Source of the DNA: Clostridia bacterium
Lineage (GTDB): Bacteria > Bacillota > Clostridia > UBA1381
Reading direction: 5' to 3'
Length of the DNA: 64,000 bases
NCBI GenBank assembly: GCA_017935675.1
Contig: JAGBHE010000080.1
Coordinates: 25,219 to 89,218, forward strand
Position numbers and translations under genes: made by a program. Within the stretch, counting starts at the first letter, position 1. Each line of letters starts with the position of its first letter. Under the pieces are notes generated by a model that was given only the letters and a program-made list of their open reading frames with translations, was not told where the DNA came from and searched no databases. Of the stretch, positions 29,361 through 39,262 are shown in pieces.

Positions 29361-30311
29361 GTGCAACATATTGATATGAACAGTCAAAAGAAAATAAAAC
29401 ACAATAGAAAAAAAGGCCCGAACAAATGTGATATTGAAATGCTTATTCTTGCATTGCCTGCACTTTTATTTTTTGTTATATTCCATTATATTCCGATGAT
29501 GGGTGTGGTAATTGCATTTAAGGATTATTCGTATAATCTCGGATTGTTCGGAAGTAAATGGGTAGGACTGAGGAATTTTGAGTTTTTCTTTACATCTCAG
29601 GATGCCTGGATGCTTACCCGCAATACAGTCGGCTATGCTGTGCTCTTTTTGGTTGTCGGCACGTTTGCTTCTGTTTTTGTTGCGCTGCTCCTTAATGAGA
29701 TAAAGAGCAAAGCAGCAATAAAAATTTATCAGACATCAATGATTTTGCCGTATTTCCTTTCATGGGTTATTGTAGGTTACATAACATATGTGTTATTCAA
29801 TCCAAAGCTCGGTGTTCTTAATCATATGCTTGCAGCGTTAGGCATGAGAGAAATTGATTGGTACTCGGAAACAAAATACTGGCCGTTTATTCTGACAATT
29901 GTCAACACATGGAAGGCGGTCGGAATGAACAGTATATTCTATTATTCATCATTGCTGAGCGTTGACCCCGCTTTGTATGAAGCGGCGGAAATAGACGGTG
30001 CAACAAGGTTTCAGCGTATGCTGAGCATATCTCTTCCGTCACTTACCCCGACAATAACAGTGCTTACAATACTTGCTGTCGGCAACATATTCAGAGGCGA
30101 CTTCGGTTTGTTCTTCCAGATACCGAGAAATGTCGGTGTTCTTTATCCCGTAACAGATATTATTGATACATACGTTTACAGAGGTCTTCGTTTTGGAGAT
30201 GTCGGAATAACTGCAGCTGTCGGCTTGTTTCAGTCCGTTGTCGGAATGGTAACCGTAATTGCAACGAATATGATAGTAAATAAGATTAATCCCGAAAACG
30301 CTATGTTCTGA
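29361..30311 (+). CDS. ABC sugar transporter permease, LplB/YteP type
   Basis: The 316-residue membrane protein has about six transmembrane segments. Its EAA loop, EAAEIDGATRFQRMLSISLP, is the contact site for the ATPase. The start is GTG 29361 with GGAGAG 7 bases upstream. It pairs with the permease at 30373 and probably the binding lipoprotein at 15499. No ATPase is encoded in the window, as is usual for this subfamily, which shares an MsmX-like ATPase encoded elsewhere. Confidence 0.92.
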   Translation: MQHIDMNSQKKIKHNRKKGPNKCDIEMLILALPALLFFVIFHYIPMMGVVIAFKDYSYNLGLFGSKWVGLRNFEFFFTSQDAWMLTRNTVGYAVLFLVVGTFASVFVALLLNEIKSKAAIKIYQTSMILPYFLSWVIVGYITYVLFNPKLGVLNHMLAALGMREIDWYSETKYWPFILTIVNTWKAVGMNSIFYYSSLLSVDPALYEAAEIDGATRFQRMLSISLPSLTPTITVLTILAVGNIFRGDFGLFFQIPRNVGVLYPVTDIIDTYVYRGLRFGDVGITAAVGLFQSVVGMVTVIATNMIVNKINPENAMF

Positions 30312-30372
30312 TAAGCATCGTTTTCAATAGCAATTGTATACCGCATTTTTGAAAGGGGAATTTAAATTAACC

Positions 30373-31278
30373 ATGAAAAGCACTTTATCAAAAAGAAAAG
30401 GCAGAGAGGGACTTCTGATTCATATTTTTTTTGTTATCTTTACATTAAGCTTTGTTGTTCCTTTTCTGTTTGTTATATCAATCTCGTTTTCAAACGAAGA
30501 GCTTATGAACAGCTACGGATATAAATTAATACCTATGCAGGTGGATTTTACGGCATATAAATATGTTTTCAATAATATGCAGCAGATTATAGACAGCTAT
30601 AAGGTGACTGCGTTTACTTCTATACTCGGTACATTTGCCGGGCTGTTAATTATGAGTATGGTTGCATATCCTATTGCAATGAATAGTTTCAGATATAAAA
30701 AACCGATTACTTTTTTCATATTTTTCACAATGATATTCGGCGGCGGATTGATACCGTCATATATTCTGATAACACAATATCTCGGTTTGAAGGACTCTGT
30801 ATGGGTGTACATATTTCCGAGCCTTGCAAATGCGTGGAATATAATGGTGCTGAAAACATTTTTTAAGGGTATTCCGATATCATGTATTGAGTCTTCAAGA
30901 ATTGACGGTGCTTCCGAGTTCAGGATTTTTCTGCAGATTATTCTGCCGCTTTCAAAGCCTGCTCTTGCCTCAATCGGTCTTTTGACATTGCTTAGCAGAT
31001 GGAACGATTGGTACACCTGTCTGATTTACATCGAAAGCAAGAACTTGTTTTCGCTTCAATTCCTTTTGCAGAAGATACTTATGGATGCAGAGTTTGTAAA
31101 TAATATGTCAAGAAACCTGCCGGGCGGTATGATTGACCTTCAGAATCTTGTTAAAATTCCGACGGAAAGCATGAGGTTTGCGATGTGTATTATAGCCGCC
31201 GGACCGATGCTTGTAATATTTCCGTTCTTTCAGAAATATTTTACGAGAGGACTTACAATCGGTTCTGTAAAGGGATAG
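30373..31278 (+). CDS. ABC sugar transporter permease, LplC/YtcP type
   Basis: The 301-residue inner-membrane permease has six predicted membrane segments and the EAA-like loop ESSRIDGASEFRIFLQIILP. ATG 30373 begins the conserved N-terminus; the ribosome site AGGGG is 14 bases away, which is long, and a TTG at 30334 in the same frame remains possible. It forms the second half of the import channel with the protein encoded at 29361. Confidence 0.9.
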   Translation: MKSTLSKRKGREGLLIHIFFVIFTLSFVVPFLFVISISFSNEELMNSYGYKLIPMQVDFTAYKYVFNNMQQIIDSYKVTAFTSILGTFAGLLIMSMVAYPIAMNSFRYKKPITFFIFFTMIFGGGLIPSYILITQYLGLKDSVWVYIFPSLANAWNIMVLKTFFKGIPISCIESSRIDGASEFRIFLQIILPLSKPALASIGLLTLLSRWNDWYTCLIYIESKNLFSLQFLLQKILMDAEFVNNMSRNLPGGMIDLQNLVKIPTESMRFAMCIIAAGPMLVIFPFFQKYFTRGLTIGSVKG

Positions 31279-31316
31279 GCTATAAGATATAAAAATATAT
31301 GAGGAGTGATTTTAAG

Positions 31317-34300
31317 GTGAGGAAATGTTTAACAAGATTATTATTAACTGTTCTGGTTTTTAACAGCTGTTTTCTGAATATTGCAGATATCAGTGCAGCC
31401 GATTATGAAATACCTGCTGAGGCTGCTGTTTCGCAGGCCGAAACAAGCAAGTCGCAGGAGGATATTGATTATGCCCAGGAGTTGATTGTTAAAATAGAGC
31501 CGGGTGATATAAGATATGCTCTGGAAAAGAGAATCGACTCTGTTCAGAACGAAATATTCACAACTCTTTCAATTACCCATGACAATAACGGTTTTCTCCA
31601 TGGTGAATTGGTGGAAAATGACCCTCTTGTCGGAAATTACATAAAGCTTGCAGGTGCGTCTGTAAATGTTTCCACATATCTTGAAAAACCGATTTCTCTT
31701 GTCGGGAACAGTTTTATCATTGAACAAACAATAAAATTTGACGCCCCAAGCACCGAGAGATATTTGTATATGTATTCCGATGCAGGTCAGCTATGGTCAA
31801 TCAACGCAAAAAGCGGCGGTGTGATGGGCTCGGAATGGGGAAGCTATGCCACGCCGAATGTCATGCCGGGAAAATGGTATAAAATTGTTTTCGAGTATGA
31901 CGGCACAGAGAACGGAGCAGATGACGAAAAATATCATACGTTATCAATTGTTGATGTAGAGACGGATTCCGCTGTCAGCACAAGAACGACAGCCGTTAAG
32001 CTTTCGGATGCAACCGGCAAGGATAAGATAAGCAGATTGCAGTATTATTTTGATAATTACGGTACTCAGGATAAAGCTGCATATGTCGGCGATCTTACGG
32101 TCAAGGAAAATCCCGTTTCAAAAATTGCAAGAGACGCTGTTGTAAAAGCTGAAAGAAATAATACGAAAGATAATGCAGACGCTGCAAATGAATTGGTTGA
32201 AAGCCTTGAAGACGGAGAATTAAAAACAGCCCTTTTAAACAGGGTTGCAAATGTTTATAACTTTATCAGTGCTGAAAAGCTTGTGGCAGAGGCCGAAGCA
32301 AAGAGATTCCTTAAAGATTACAATAAAGCCTGCGATATTGTTGATTTGCTGCCTGACGGATATAAAAAGGATGAATATGTAAGCCGATTGTCTCAGATTG
32401 ATGTTCTTACTCCCGAAAGACTTGCAGCCGATGCGCTTGAAAAAGCTGAAAAATCCCTTAGCTCTTCAGACGCTGAAAACGCCGGTGCCCTTATTGAGGC
32501 ACTTGCTGAAAGCGATGAAAAGCAGGTTTTGATGTTGAGGTATAATAAGCTTGTTGAATTAATAGCTGCTGTTTCTGCTGTTGAAAAAGCAGAGGAAAGC
32601 ATGGATACAACCGATTATCAGACTGCTGTCGGCAAGGTTGTTGCCCTTGCCGAAGGTGATAAGAAAACAGAGCTTGCCGGCAGGCTTAACAAAATTACGC
32701 AAAGCAGTGTTGATAAAGCTAAGGCAACAAGAATAAATAAAGATATTGAAAAATCAAGAGCGCTTGTTGAGCTCATGCCTGATGGTGATGATAAAAATGC
32801 CATGCTCACGCAGCTTGATGCCATAATTGTCAGAGAAGGCCTTGAAGAGGCAATCTCCGCAGTGGAAACAGCTGAGAACACATTGGAAAAATCAGATGTT
32901 GAAGTTGCAAATGCTCTTGTTGATGAATTGAATAATTCAAGTGAAAAGCAGGAACTTTTAAACAGAATGAAAATTGTCTCAAAAATTTCAGAGGCGATCG
33001 TAAAGGTTGAAAATGCCGAAAGTAAAAAGGAAATGAGCTTGGCTGAGTCTGCACTTCTTGCAGTAAATGCTTTGCCGGACTCCGAAAGAAAGTACTCGCT
33101 TAAGAAAAGAATAGATGCTGTTTTGGCTGAAATAGTTGAAAAGGCAAATTCTGCCGTTGATGCTGTCGCAAAGGCAGCGGAAACTCTGGCGCCTGAGGAT
33201 ATTTCGGCTGCAAATGAATTAGTTGCAAAGCTTGATATGGGTGCCCAGAAGGATAAGCTCGGATTGGACATTAATCTTATTAATCTCAGAGTAAGTGCAA
33301 TTAATGCTGTAAAGACAATGGAGGAAACCAAAACACAGGCAGATGTGAATAATGCGCAGAAGCTTGTTATGCAGCTTGAAGACGGTGAGGAAAAGGAAGA
33401 ACTTACAAACAGAATTCTTGCGGCTCAATTATTTAATAATTCTATTTTCTATACAGATTATGAGGATTTGGAAATAGGAACAAGCACAACAACAAATGAT
33501 TCTTATGATATGACTGTTCAATATGATCCGGTTAATCCCGAAAACAAAGTTTCAATGCTTAAATACAGCAACACCGCACTCGGTGGCTTCGGCGGTTCAT
33601 ATCAGGCGCAGAGCCCGATGACAGGAAATGTTACTGTTGAATGCGATATGAGATTTGAAGGAAATATATCGGAGGACAGATACATTTCTTTCTACATCAG
33701 AAGAAAATGTGATGATTGGGGATTGCAGATGTTCCAGATAAACCCTGTTGAAAATAAGGGCGGTATTTATTTTGATTACTATGACAGCCAGGAGAAAGCA
33801 AACAAAACATTTCAGAGATTGCAGACAACCGCAACCTTTAAAAATGATTACTGGTACACTGTAAGAATGGTATTCCATACCGATACGAATATGTTTGACC
33901 TTAGTCTTATAGATACTGCTTCAGGTGATGTTATCGGTTCTTCAACAAATCTTCTTCGCGATGTGGATATGGAAGGTGTAGACTATTCACGGGGCTTCTC
34001 CGAAGTATACTACAGAATGAGCGGAAAGAGCACGGATAAGAATTGTAATATATATATAGACAACTTCAAAACATATGTTTCCGGATCTGCTATTGAGCGT
34101 GTTATTTCAGCTGAGTCAACGGAAACAAAGGAGGATATAGAAAAAGCGCAGAGCAGCATTGATACTCTTGCCGAAGGCGCTGATAAAAAAGCGCTTCAGA
34201 ACAGACTGAATGCTGTTAATATGAATGTTGAAGCAAAAGCAGCTATGGAAAAAGCCCGCAGCAGCCGATTGATTGATGATATGAATTATGCTTTGACTTT

Positions 34301-34718
34301 GGTTGAAAAGCTGCCTGACGGATATTTAAAAGAGAAGCTCAGCAACACTGCCAAATGGACTGTTTGCTTTACTCCTGTTTTAATAGAAAAGAAGAACGGG
34401 CAGGAAACGATTCAGGTTTCAGAGCTTACGGAGGGAACATTCGCTGTGTCCGTTTTCGCCGAGGCATCAAAGGACAATGAGGGGAATGCAGGAACTGCAC
34501 AGCTTATTACGACCCTTAAAAAAATCGATGGCTCATATCCTCAGATGATTTCACTGAGCAAATCGGATAAATGTAAGCTTGTTCCCGGAAATAAGGTTGA
34601 ATTGATGAATGAAATTGAAGTCGGGGATATATCTGATGGCATTTATCAGCTTCATATCATGGTGTGGGACGATATAAACGGAATGAAGCCGCTGGCTGCC
34701 GAAACCGTTGTCAAATAA
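31317..34718 (+). CDS. Modular surface protein with a long helical-repeat tract
   Basis: The start is the GTG at 31317 rather than ATG 31299, because GAGGAG at 31301-31306 lies 10 bases before it and a signal peptide begins there (RKCLTRLLLTVLVF, ending about ISAA). The 1,133-residue product has a helical repeat, a jelly-roll module (about 80-270), about eight consecutive helical repeats of roughly 50 residues rich in Ala, Glu and Lys (about 280-700), a second jelly-roll (about 705-925), two more helical repeats and the shared beta module, ending MVWDDINGMKPL. No enzyme domain is seen. The long helical tract could act as a spacer or wall-binding stalk. It follows the permeases and precedes two SLH proteins. 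Confidence 0.75.
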   Translation: MRKCLTRLLLTVLVFNSCFLNIADISAADYEIPAEAAVSQAETSKSQEDIDYAQELIVKIEPGDIRYALEKRIDSVQNEIFTTLSITHDNNGFLHGELVENDPLVGNYIKLAGASVNVSTYLEKPISLVGNSFIIEQTIKFDAPSTERYLYMYSDAGQLWSINAKSGGVMGSEWGSYATPNVMPGKWYKIVFEYDGTENGADDEKYHTLSIVDVETDSAVSTRTTAVKLSDATGKDKISRLQYYFDNYGTQDKAAYVGDLTVKENPVSKIARDAVVKAERNNTKDNADAANELVESLEDGELKTALLNRVANVYNFISAEKLVAEAEAKRFLKDYNKACDIVDLLPDGYKKDEYVSRLSQIDVLTPERLAADALEKAEKSLSSSDAENAGALIEALAESDEKQVLMLRYNKLVELIAAVSAVEKAEESMDTTDYQTAVGKVVALAEGDKKTELAGRLNKITQSSVDKAKATRINKDIEKSRALVELMPDGDDKNAMLTQLDAIIVREGLEEAISAVETAENTLEKSDVEVANALVDELNNSSEKQELLNRMKIVSKISEAIVKVENAESKKEMSLAESALLAVNALPDSERKYSLKKRIDAVLAEIVEKANSAVDAVAKAAETLAPEDISAANELVAKLDMGAQKDKLGLDINLINLRVSAINAVKTMEETKTQADVNNAQKLVMQLEDGEEKEELTNRILAAQLFNNSIFYTDYEDLEIGTSTTTNDSYDMTVQYDPVNPENKVSMLKYSNTALGGFGGSYQAQSPMTGNVTVECDMRFEGNISEDRYISFYIRRKCDDWGLQMFQINPVENKGGIYFDYYDSQEKANKTFQRLQTTATFKNDYWYTVRMVFHTDTNMFDLSLIDTASGDVIGSSTNLLRDVDMEGVDYSRGFSEVYYRMSGKSTDKNCNIYIDNFKTYVSGSAIERVISAESTETKEDIEKAQSSIDTLAEGADKKALQNRLNAVNMNVEAKAAMEKARSSRLIDDMNYALTLVEKLPDGYLKEKLSNTAKWTVCFTPVLIEKKNGQETIQVSELTEGTFAVSVFAEASKDNEGNAGTAQLITTLKKIDGSYPQMISLSKSDKCKLVPGNKVELMNEIEVGDISDGIYQLHIMVWDDINGMKPLAAETVVK

Positions 34719-34772
34719 TTTTGCGGTCGGACACAAAGTGTTCAATAGGAAATATTACGGAGGTCTTATTAT

Positions 34773-36506
34773 ATGTTAAATAAGTTTTTCAGTCGTCTCA
34801 TTGGCTCATTGCTGCTCAGCTTTGCTTTAACCGGTGTTGTTTCGGCCGAATCGGTTAAAATTGACTCAATAGTCGTTAATCACAAGGAAACGGTTGTTAC
34901 CGTATCAGGCTCCGCAAAAGCCGGCAGCGTAATTACAATCAAGGTCATCAGACCGGACGGAGTAACAGAAGATTTTGTGGGTCAGACAATTGCAAATGCT
35001 GATGGAAAATATGAGTTTACATACAAGCTTGGAGAAGGTGCCGCTGAAGATCAGAGATATGAAGTATATGTATTCACCGATGATGAAAATGCAGCGCTTA
35101 AAGCAATGTCGGGATTTAAATATTACAATGATGTCTCAATAGCAAGAGCCCTTGATTTGTTAAACTCATCATCAGCTTCGGGAGTAAGTGAAGTGATAAA
35201 AGAAAAAAATGAGGTTTTTGCACTTCCTATCGACTCCGAAAGCGATTATTACAAGCTTAAAGATAAATCATCCGTACACGCTGCAATTGCAGGTAAGGGA
35301 TTTTCAAATCTTGAATCACTCAGAACGGCATTTTTAAATGCTGTTGCAATTGAAAGGCAGCTGGAGTATGAAGAAGAATTAAGACAGAATGCTATAAAGA
35401 GAATTAATGACGCTTCGCCGGCGGAAATAGAAAAGGCTGTTGCCGACGCAGCAGAAATTCTTAATATCCGAATGAATACATCATCATTCAAAGGTCTTTC
35501 GGACGAATCTGAAGCAGGTGTGTTTAATGTAATGACCAACACGTCATTTGTAACTCCCGAAGACGTTTCGGGTACTTTTGACAAGGCAGTTGCCGTATTT
35601 GCCGTTAAAGGCGGGAACAGGGAAAGTATTGCTTCTGTTTTTGAAGAATACGACAATGTTCTTATGATTTCAAAAAACAGTAAATATTCCGATATGTCAG
35701 AGGATCAGAAAGCAAATGTTCGTAAAAAGATGGTCGGAATCAGCTTTGACGATATTAATCTTACAACAGAGGCCGGACTTGAATCTGCCTTAACGAAAAT
35801 AAGCAGCGTATTCAGCAATGCCGTTGACGCTGTTTCTGACAATACTTCAAAAAATACCGGCTCCGGCGGAGGCGGTGGAACCCAGTCAAAAAAGTTTGGT
35901 ACCGTAATGCTTCCTCAGGATGATGTAATGCCGCCAAAGACGCAGAATAACGGTTCGTTTGCTGACATTAATGACGCTCCTTGGGCTAAGGAAAGCATTG
36001 AATTTCTTGCCGAAAAGAATATTATAAACGGATTCGGCGGTAATGTCTTTAAACCGAATGATAATGTGACAAGGGAGCAGTTCGTAAAGCTTTTTGTGGC
36101 TGCGTTTAATATACCGGTTACAGATACTCAAATGAGTTTTTCCGATGTGAAAGAAAATGATTGGTACTATATGTATGTTTCTGCGGCTGTGAACGCAGGG
36201 ATAATAAAGGGTATTGATGAAACACGCTTTGGCGCAGGTGAGAACATAACAAGGCAGGATATGGCAGTTATTGCCGACAGAACAATGAATTATCTCGGAA
36301 TTACCATTCCCGAAACTACTCAGGAAAAAACATTCATGGATAAATCACAGATCGCAGATTATGCGTCTGAAGCCGTCAGAACTATGCAGATGGGCGGTAT
36401 CATCAATGGTATAAGCGATGATGAGTTTGCACCAGAGCTCAACTGTACAAGAGCTATGGCTGCAAAGGTTATATTTGAGCTTTACAGCCTTGTTGACAGA
36501 GATTAA
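34773..36506 (+). CDS. S-layer homology (SLH) domain surface protein
   Basis: The 577-residue protein has a signal peptide (about 1-25), an Ig-like beta domain (about 27-115), a largely helical middle, a glycine-rich linker near residue 370 and three SLH repeats at the C-terminus (about 397-577). SLH hallmarks are DINDAPWAKESIEFLAEKN, ITRQDMAVIADR and CTRAMAAKVIFELY. SLH repeats bind pyruvylated cell-wall polymers, so this protein is fixed to the wall. Its place among modular proteins that lack anchors makes it a candidate anchor or scaffold for them. Confidence 0.9.
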   Translation: MLNKFFSRLIGSLLLSFALTGVVSAESVKIDSIVVNHKETVVTVSGSAKAGSVITIKVIRPDGVTEDFVGQTIANADGKYEFTYKLGEGAAEDQRYEVYVFTDDENAALKAMSGFKYYNDVSIARALDLLNSSSASGVSEVIKEKNEVFALPIDSESDYYKLKDKSSVHAAIAGKGFSNLESLRTAFLNAVAIERQLEYEEELRQNAIKRINDASPAEIEKAVADAAEILNIRMNTSSFKGLSDESEAGVFNVMTNTSFVTPEDVSGTFDKAVAVFAVKGGNRESIASVFEEYDNVLMISKNSKYSDMSEDQKANVRKKMVGISFDDINLTTEAGLESALTKISSVFSNAVDAVSDNTSKNTGSGGGGGTQSKKFGTVMLPQDDVMPPKTQNNGSFADINDAPWAKESIEFLAEKNIINGFGGNVFKPNDNVTREQFVKLFVAAFNIPVTDTQMSFSDVKENDWYYMYVSAAVNAGIIKGIDETRFGAGENITRQDMAVIADRTMNYLGITIPETTQEKTFMDKSQIADYASEAVRTMQMGGIINGISDDEFAPELNCTRAMAAKVIFELYSLVDRD

Positions 36507-36518
36507 GGAGGAAGTTAA

Positions 36519-39245
36519 ATGAATTTTGCAAATAAAAGAATAATATCATTTATATTATCATTATCTTTGACTTTGTCATTAAGCGCTGTTTCATTTGCAG
36601 ATGAAACGGACATCACAGAAGGGGCAGAAACAGCTGCTGCGGAAGAAAACATTGAAGCCTCGGAATCGGATACAGCTGAAGAAAGCACGCAGGAAGGTGA
36701 TGCTGAAATTGAAGAGATTGTTATTCCGACTGTCGAAAAAAAATATCAGGATGCGGCAAACGTTCTTGCTGAGCTTGGTATTTTACAGGGTGATATATCA
36801 GGTCAGTTTCTTCTTGAAAATCAGATTACAAGGGCAGAATTCTCAGTATTGCTTACAAAAATAATGGGACTGAGCGCAATAGCCTCGGATATGGCCAGAG
36901 TTGATTTTGACGATGTTGACGATACGCATTGGGCGTACGTTGATATAGGTGTGCTCGGCGCTTTGAAAATTGTAAACGGATTTTCTGACGGAACGTTTCA
37001 ACCTGATGAAAATGTGACGGCTGAACAGGCAATTAAGCTTTTGGTATGCGCTGTCGGCTATGACGGCGTGGCAAAATTAAAAGGCGGCTATCCTCACGGT
37101 TATCTTGCTGCAGCGGCTGAATGCGGAATTACCAGAAATGTTGATTTTTCGGATCAGGAATACTTAAGCCGTGCAAAGGCTGCCCTTCTTGTGTATAATG
37201 CTTTGTTCACGGAATTTATGAGCACAGACAACAGCACAGATAAATTCTCTGTTTCTTCAGGTAAAACCCTTCTTTATAATATGCTTGGGTTAATTAAAGA
37301 CACAGGTGTTGTGACAGGTACGGACGTAACAAGAATTTCATCTTCAAATGCCGTCGGAGAGGATTCTGTTGAAATCAACGGAGAAGTTTTTGACATCGGC
37401 GCATCGGATGTTAAAAAATACCTTGGTCATAATATTGAATTTTTCTATCGTGATGACGATTACAGAACGATTGTTTATGTGAGAGATAAGAATACAAGGA
37501 TTGTGAAAATTAAATCCGATGATGTGGTTGATGTTGAAAACAGACATATATCGTATTATGACGGCAGCAAGAGAAAAAGCGTAAATATATCCGATATGGC
37601 TGATTATATATTTAACGGCAGAGCCGATCTCGGCTTTGATCCCGCATCGCCTGAGGCATTGCATTATGACTATGAGCTTGTTGACAACAATAATGACTCT
37701 GAGTATGATGTTGTTTTTGTATATGACTATGTTGATTATCTTGTAGGACGTGTTGACAGCAAGGAAAACAAGATATACGATAAAAACGATGTTACGAGAC
37801 AGGTGGATCTTGATCCCGATAAAACAACATTTGATATATATTTTGACGGCTCAAAAATTGATCTTAAGGAAATAAGGCAAAGCGATGCCTTGTCTGTTGC
37901 TTTCAGCAAGGATAGAAAATACGCATGCATTGAAGTGTCAAGATCCAGAGTTGCCGGAGTTGTAAGTGCTTTCAGCGAGGGTAAAGTTGTTGTTGACGGA
38001 CAGGAATATGAGTTTTCAAAATATTATCCGCAGGATGACAAACTGGAGTTGGGGAATACAGGTACTTTGTTTCTTAATATTGACGGGAAGGTTATTGCAT
38101 CGGATATAAAGTCAACACGGAATGAAAGCGTTTACGGTTATCTTATTTATTACGGCGGATCAGGTGAAATATCCGAGTATTCATTCAAAATCTTCACCGT
38201 AAAGGGGAAAATCGCTGTATTTAATGCAGTTGATGATTTGCGCATAAACGGATCAAAGGTAGTTGATATAGATACTGATTTGTTAAGACGCGATAAAGAC
38301 GGGGATATAGAATATGACGGAGATAAGCCGAGGCGTGACCAGCTTATTAAATATAAGACAAATCAGGAGGGAAAAATCACAGAAATAACTACACCTAAAT
38401 ACGGTTTTCATGATGATGAATTTTCCCTGACTGGAACTTCAAGAGTTTCTGAATACAAGCCTAATGTCGGAAGAATAGGCGGATATGGCTATGATGATAA
38501 AACCTTGTTTATGAGAGTGCCTTCCCTTGACAAGGAGGAAAACTTTGCAATGATTAATCAGGCGGATATTCAGCAGGGCTCAAGCTTCATTATAGAAGCA
38601 TTTGATTGTAATGAAGTAAATTTTGCAAAAATGGTTGTTGTTAAAACCGACTCGGCAAGCAGCGGTGAGGATATAGATCACCTTGAACCTGTTTCGATTG
38701 TAAAATCTATCGGTCAGGCATATGTTGATGATGAGATTGTGTATGTTCTTCACGCTTTGCAAAGCGGTAAGGAGGTTACTTTATATTCAATAACAGGTGA
38801 TGACGGTGCAATTGCCATAGATCCCAAGAAGGTATTCTTTAACACCGAAAAGACTATAAAGGATTTAAAGCGGGGAAATATCATACAGTATGCTAAGGAC
38901 AAGGAAGGAAGAGTTGACAGATTTAAATTCCTTTTTGCAGGCATTCCCGCAGCTCAGATGGATGTATGGGAAAACGGTAATGATGATGCGGGACTGAGAA
39001 ACAACATCCTGTTTACGACCGTTGAGAGAAGAACCGGTGATTACATTATAGTTAAACGCGCAGACGATAAGGAAATTATTCTTGATGCAAGCAAGGCTGT
39101 AAATGTATATAAATATGATGAGGCTCATGATAGCTTTGAAACAACTTCACATTACGATATTTTACCGGGAAATACTGTTTTTGTTCATCAGAACGAATGG
39201 AACATTATTGATATTATAATATATCCTGACGGTTCATTAAATTAA
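36519..39245 (+). CDS. Large SLH-domain surface protein
   Basis: The 908-residue protein has a signal peptide (about 1-28), an acidic Glu/Thr-rich linker (about 29-75), N-terminal SLH repeats (about 84-250, with ITRAEFSVLLTKIMGL, DDTHWAYVDIGVLGALKIV and SRAKAALLVYNALF) and about 650 residues rich in beta strands and Asp/Lys with no family I can name. RBS AAGGAGG precedes the ATG by 8 bases. It follows the other SLH gene by 12 bases, so the two are probably translated from one message. It may be a structural S-layer component of this locus. Confidence 0.85.
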   Translation: MNFANKRIISFILSLSLTLSLSAVSFADETDITEGAETAAAEENIEASESDTAEESTQEGDAEIEEIVIPTVEKKYQDAANVLAELGILQGDISGQFLLENQITRAEFSVLLTKIMGLSAIASDMARVDFDDVDDTHWAYVDIGVLGALKIVNGFSDGTFQPDENVTAEQAIKLLVCAVGYDGVAKLKGGYPHGYLAAAAECGITRNVDFSDQEYLSRAKAALLVYNALFTEFMSTDNSTDKFSVSSGKTLLYNMLGLIKDTGVVTGTDVTRISSSNAVGEDSVEINGEVFDIGASDVKKYLGHNIEFFYRDDDYRTIVYVRDKNTRIVKIKSDDVVDVENRHISYYDGSKRKSVNISDMADYIFNGRADLGFDPASPEALHYDYELVDNNNDSEYDVVFVYDYVDYLVGRVDSKENKIYDKNDVTRQVDLDPDKTTFDIYFDGSKIDLKEIRQSDALSVAFSKDRKYACIEVSRSRVAGVVSAFSEGKVVVDGQEYEFSKYYPQDDKLELGNTGTLFLNIDGKVIASDIKSTRNESVYGYLIYYGGSGEISEYSFKIFTVKGKIAVFNAVDDLRINGSKVVDIDTDLLRRDKDGDIEYDGDKPRRDQLIKYKTNQEGKITEITTPKYGFHDDEFSLTGTSRVSEYKPNVGRIGGYGYDDKTLFMRVPSLDKEENFAMINQADIQQGSSFIIEAFDCNEVNFAKMVVVKTDSASSGEDIDHLEPVSIVKSIGQAYVDDEIVYVLHALQSGKEVTLYSITGDDGAIAIDPKKVFFNTEKTIKDLKRGNIIQYAKDKEGRVDRFKFLFAGIPAAQMDVWENGNDDAGLRNNILFTTVERRTGDYIIVKRADDKEIILDASKAVNVYKYDEAHDSFETTSHYDILPGNTVFVHQNEWNIIDIIIYPDGSLN

Positions 39246-39262
39246 AGCTCGGAGTGATTTTT

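Noticed and set aside
32618..33331. A 237-codon open frame on the minus strand opposite the helical repeats
   Set aside because: It is rich in Ser, Ala and Phe as expected for the antisense of Ala/Glu/Lys helical repeats, has no ribosome site and lies wholly inside a well-supported gene.
31317..34718. Collagen-like, cohesin or dockerin scaffold
   Set aside because: No Gly-X-Y repeats, no calcium-binding dockerin loops and no cohesin pattern are present; the repeats are helical.
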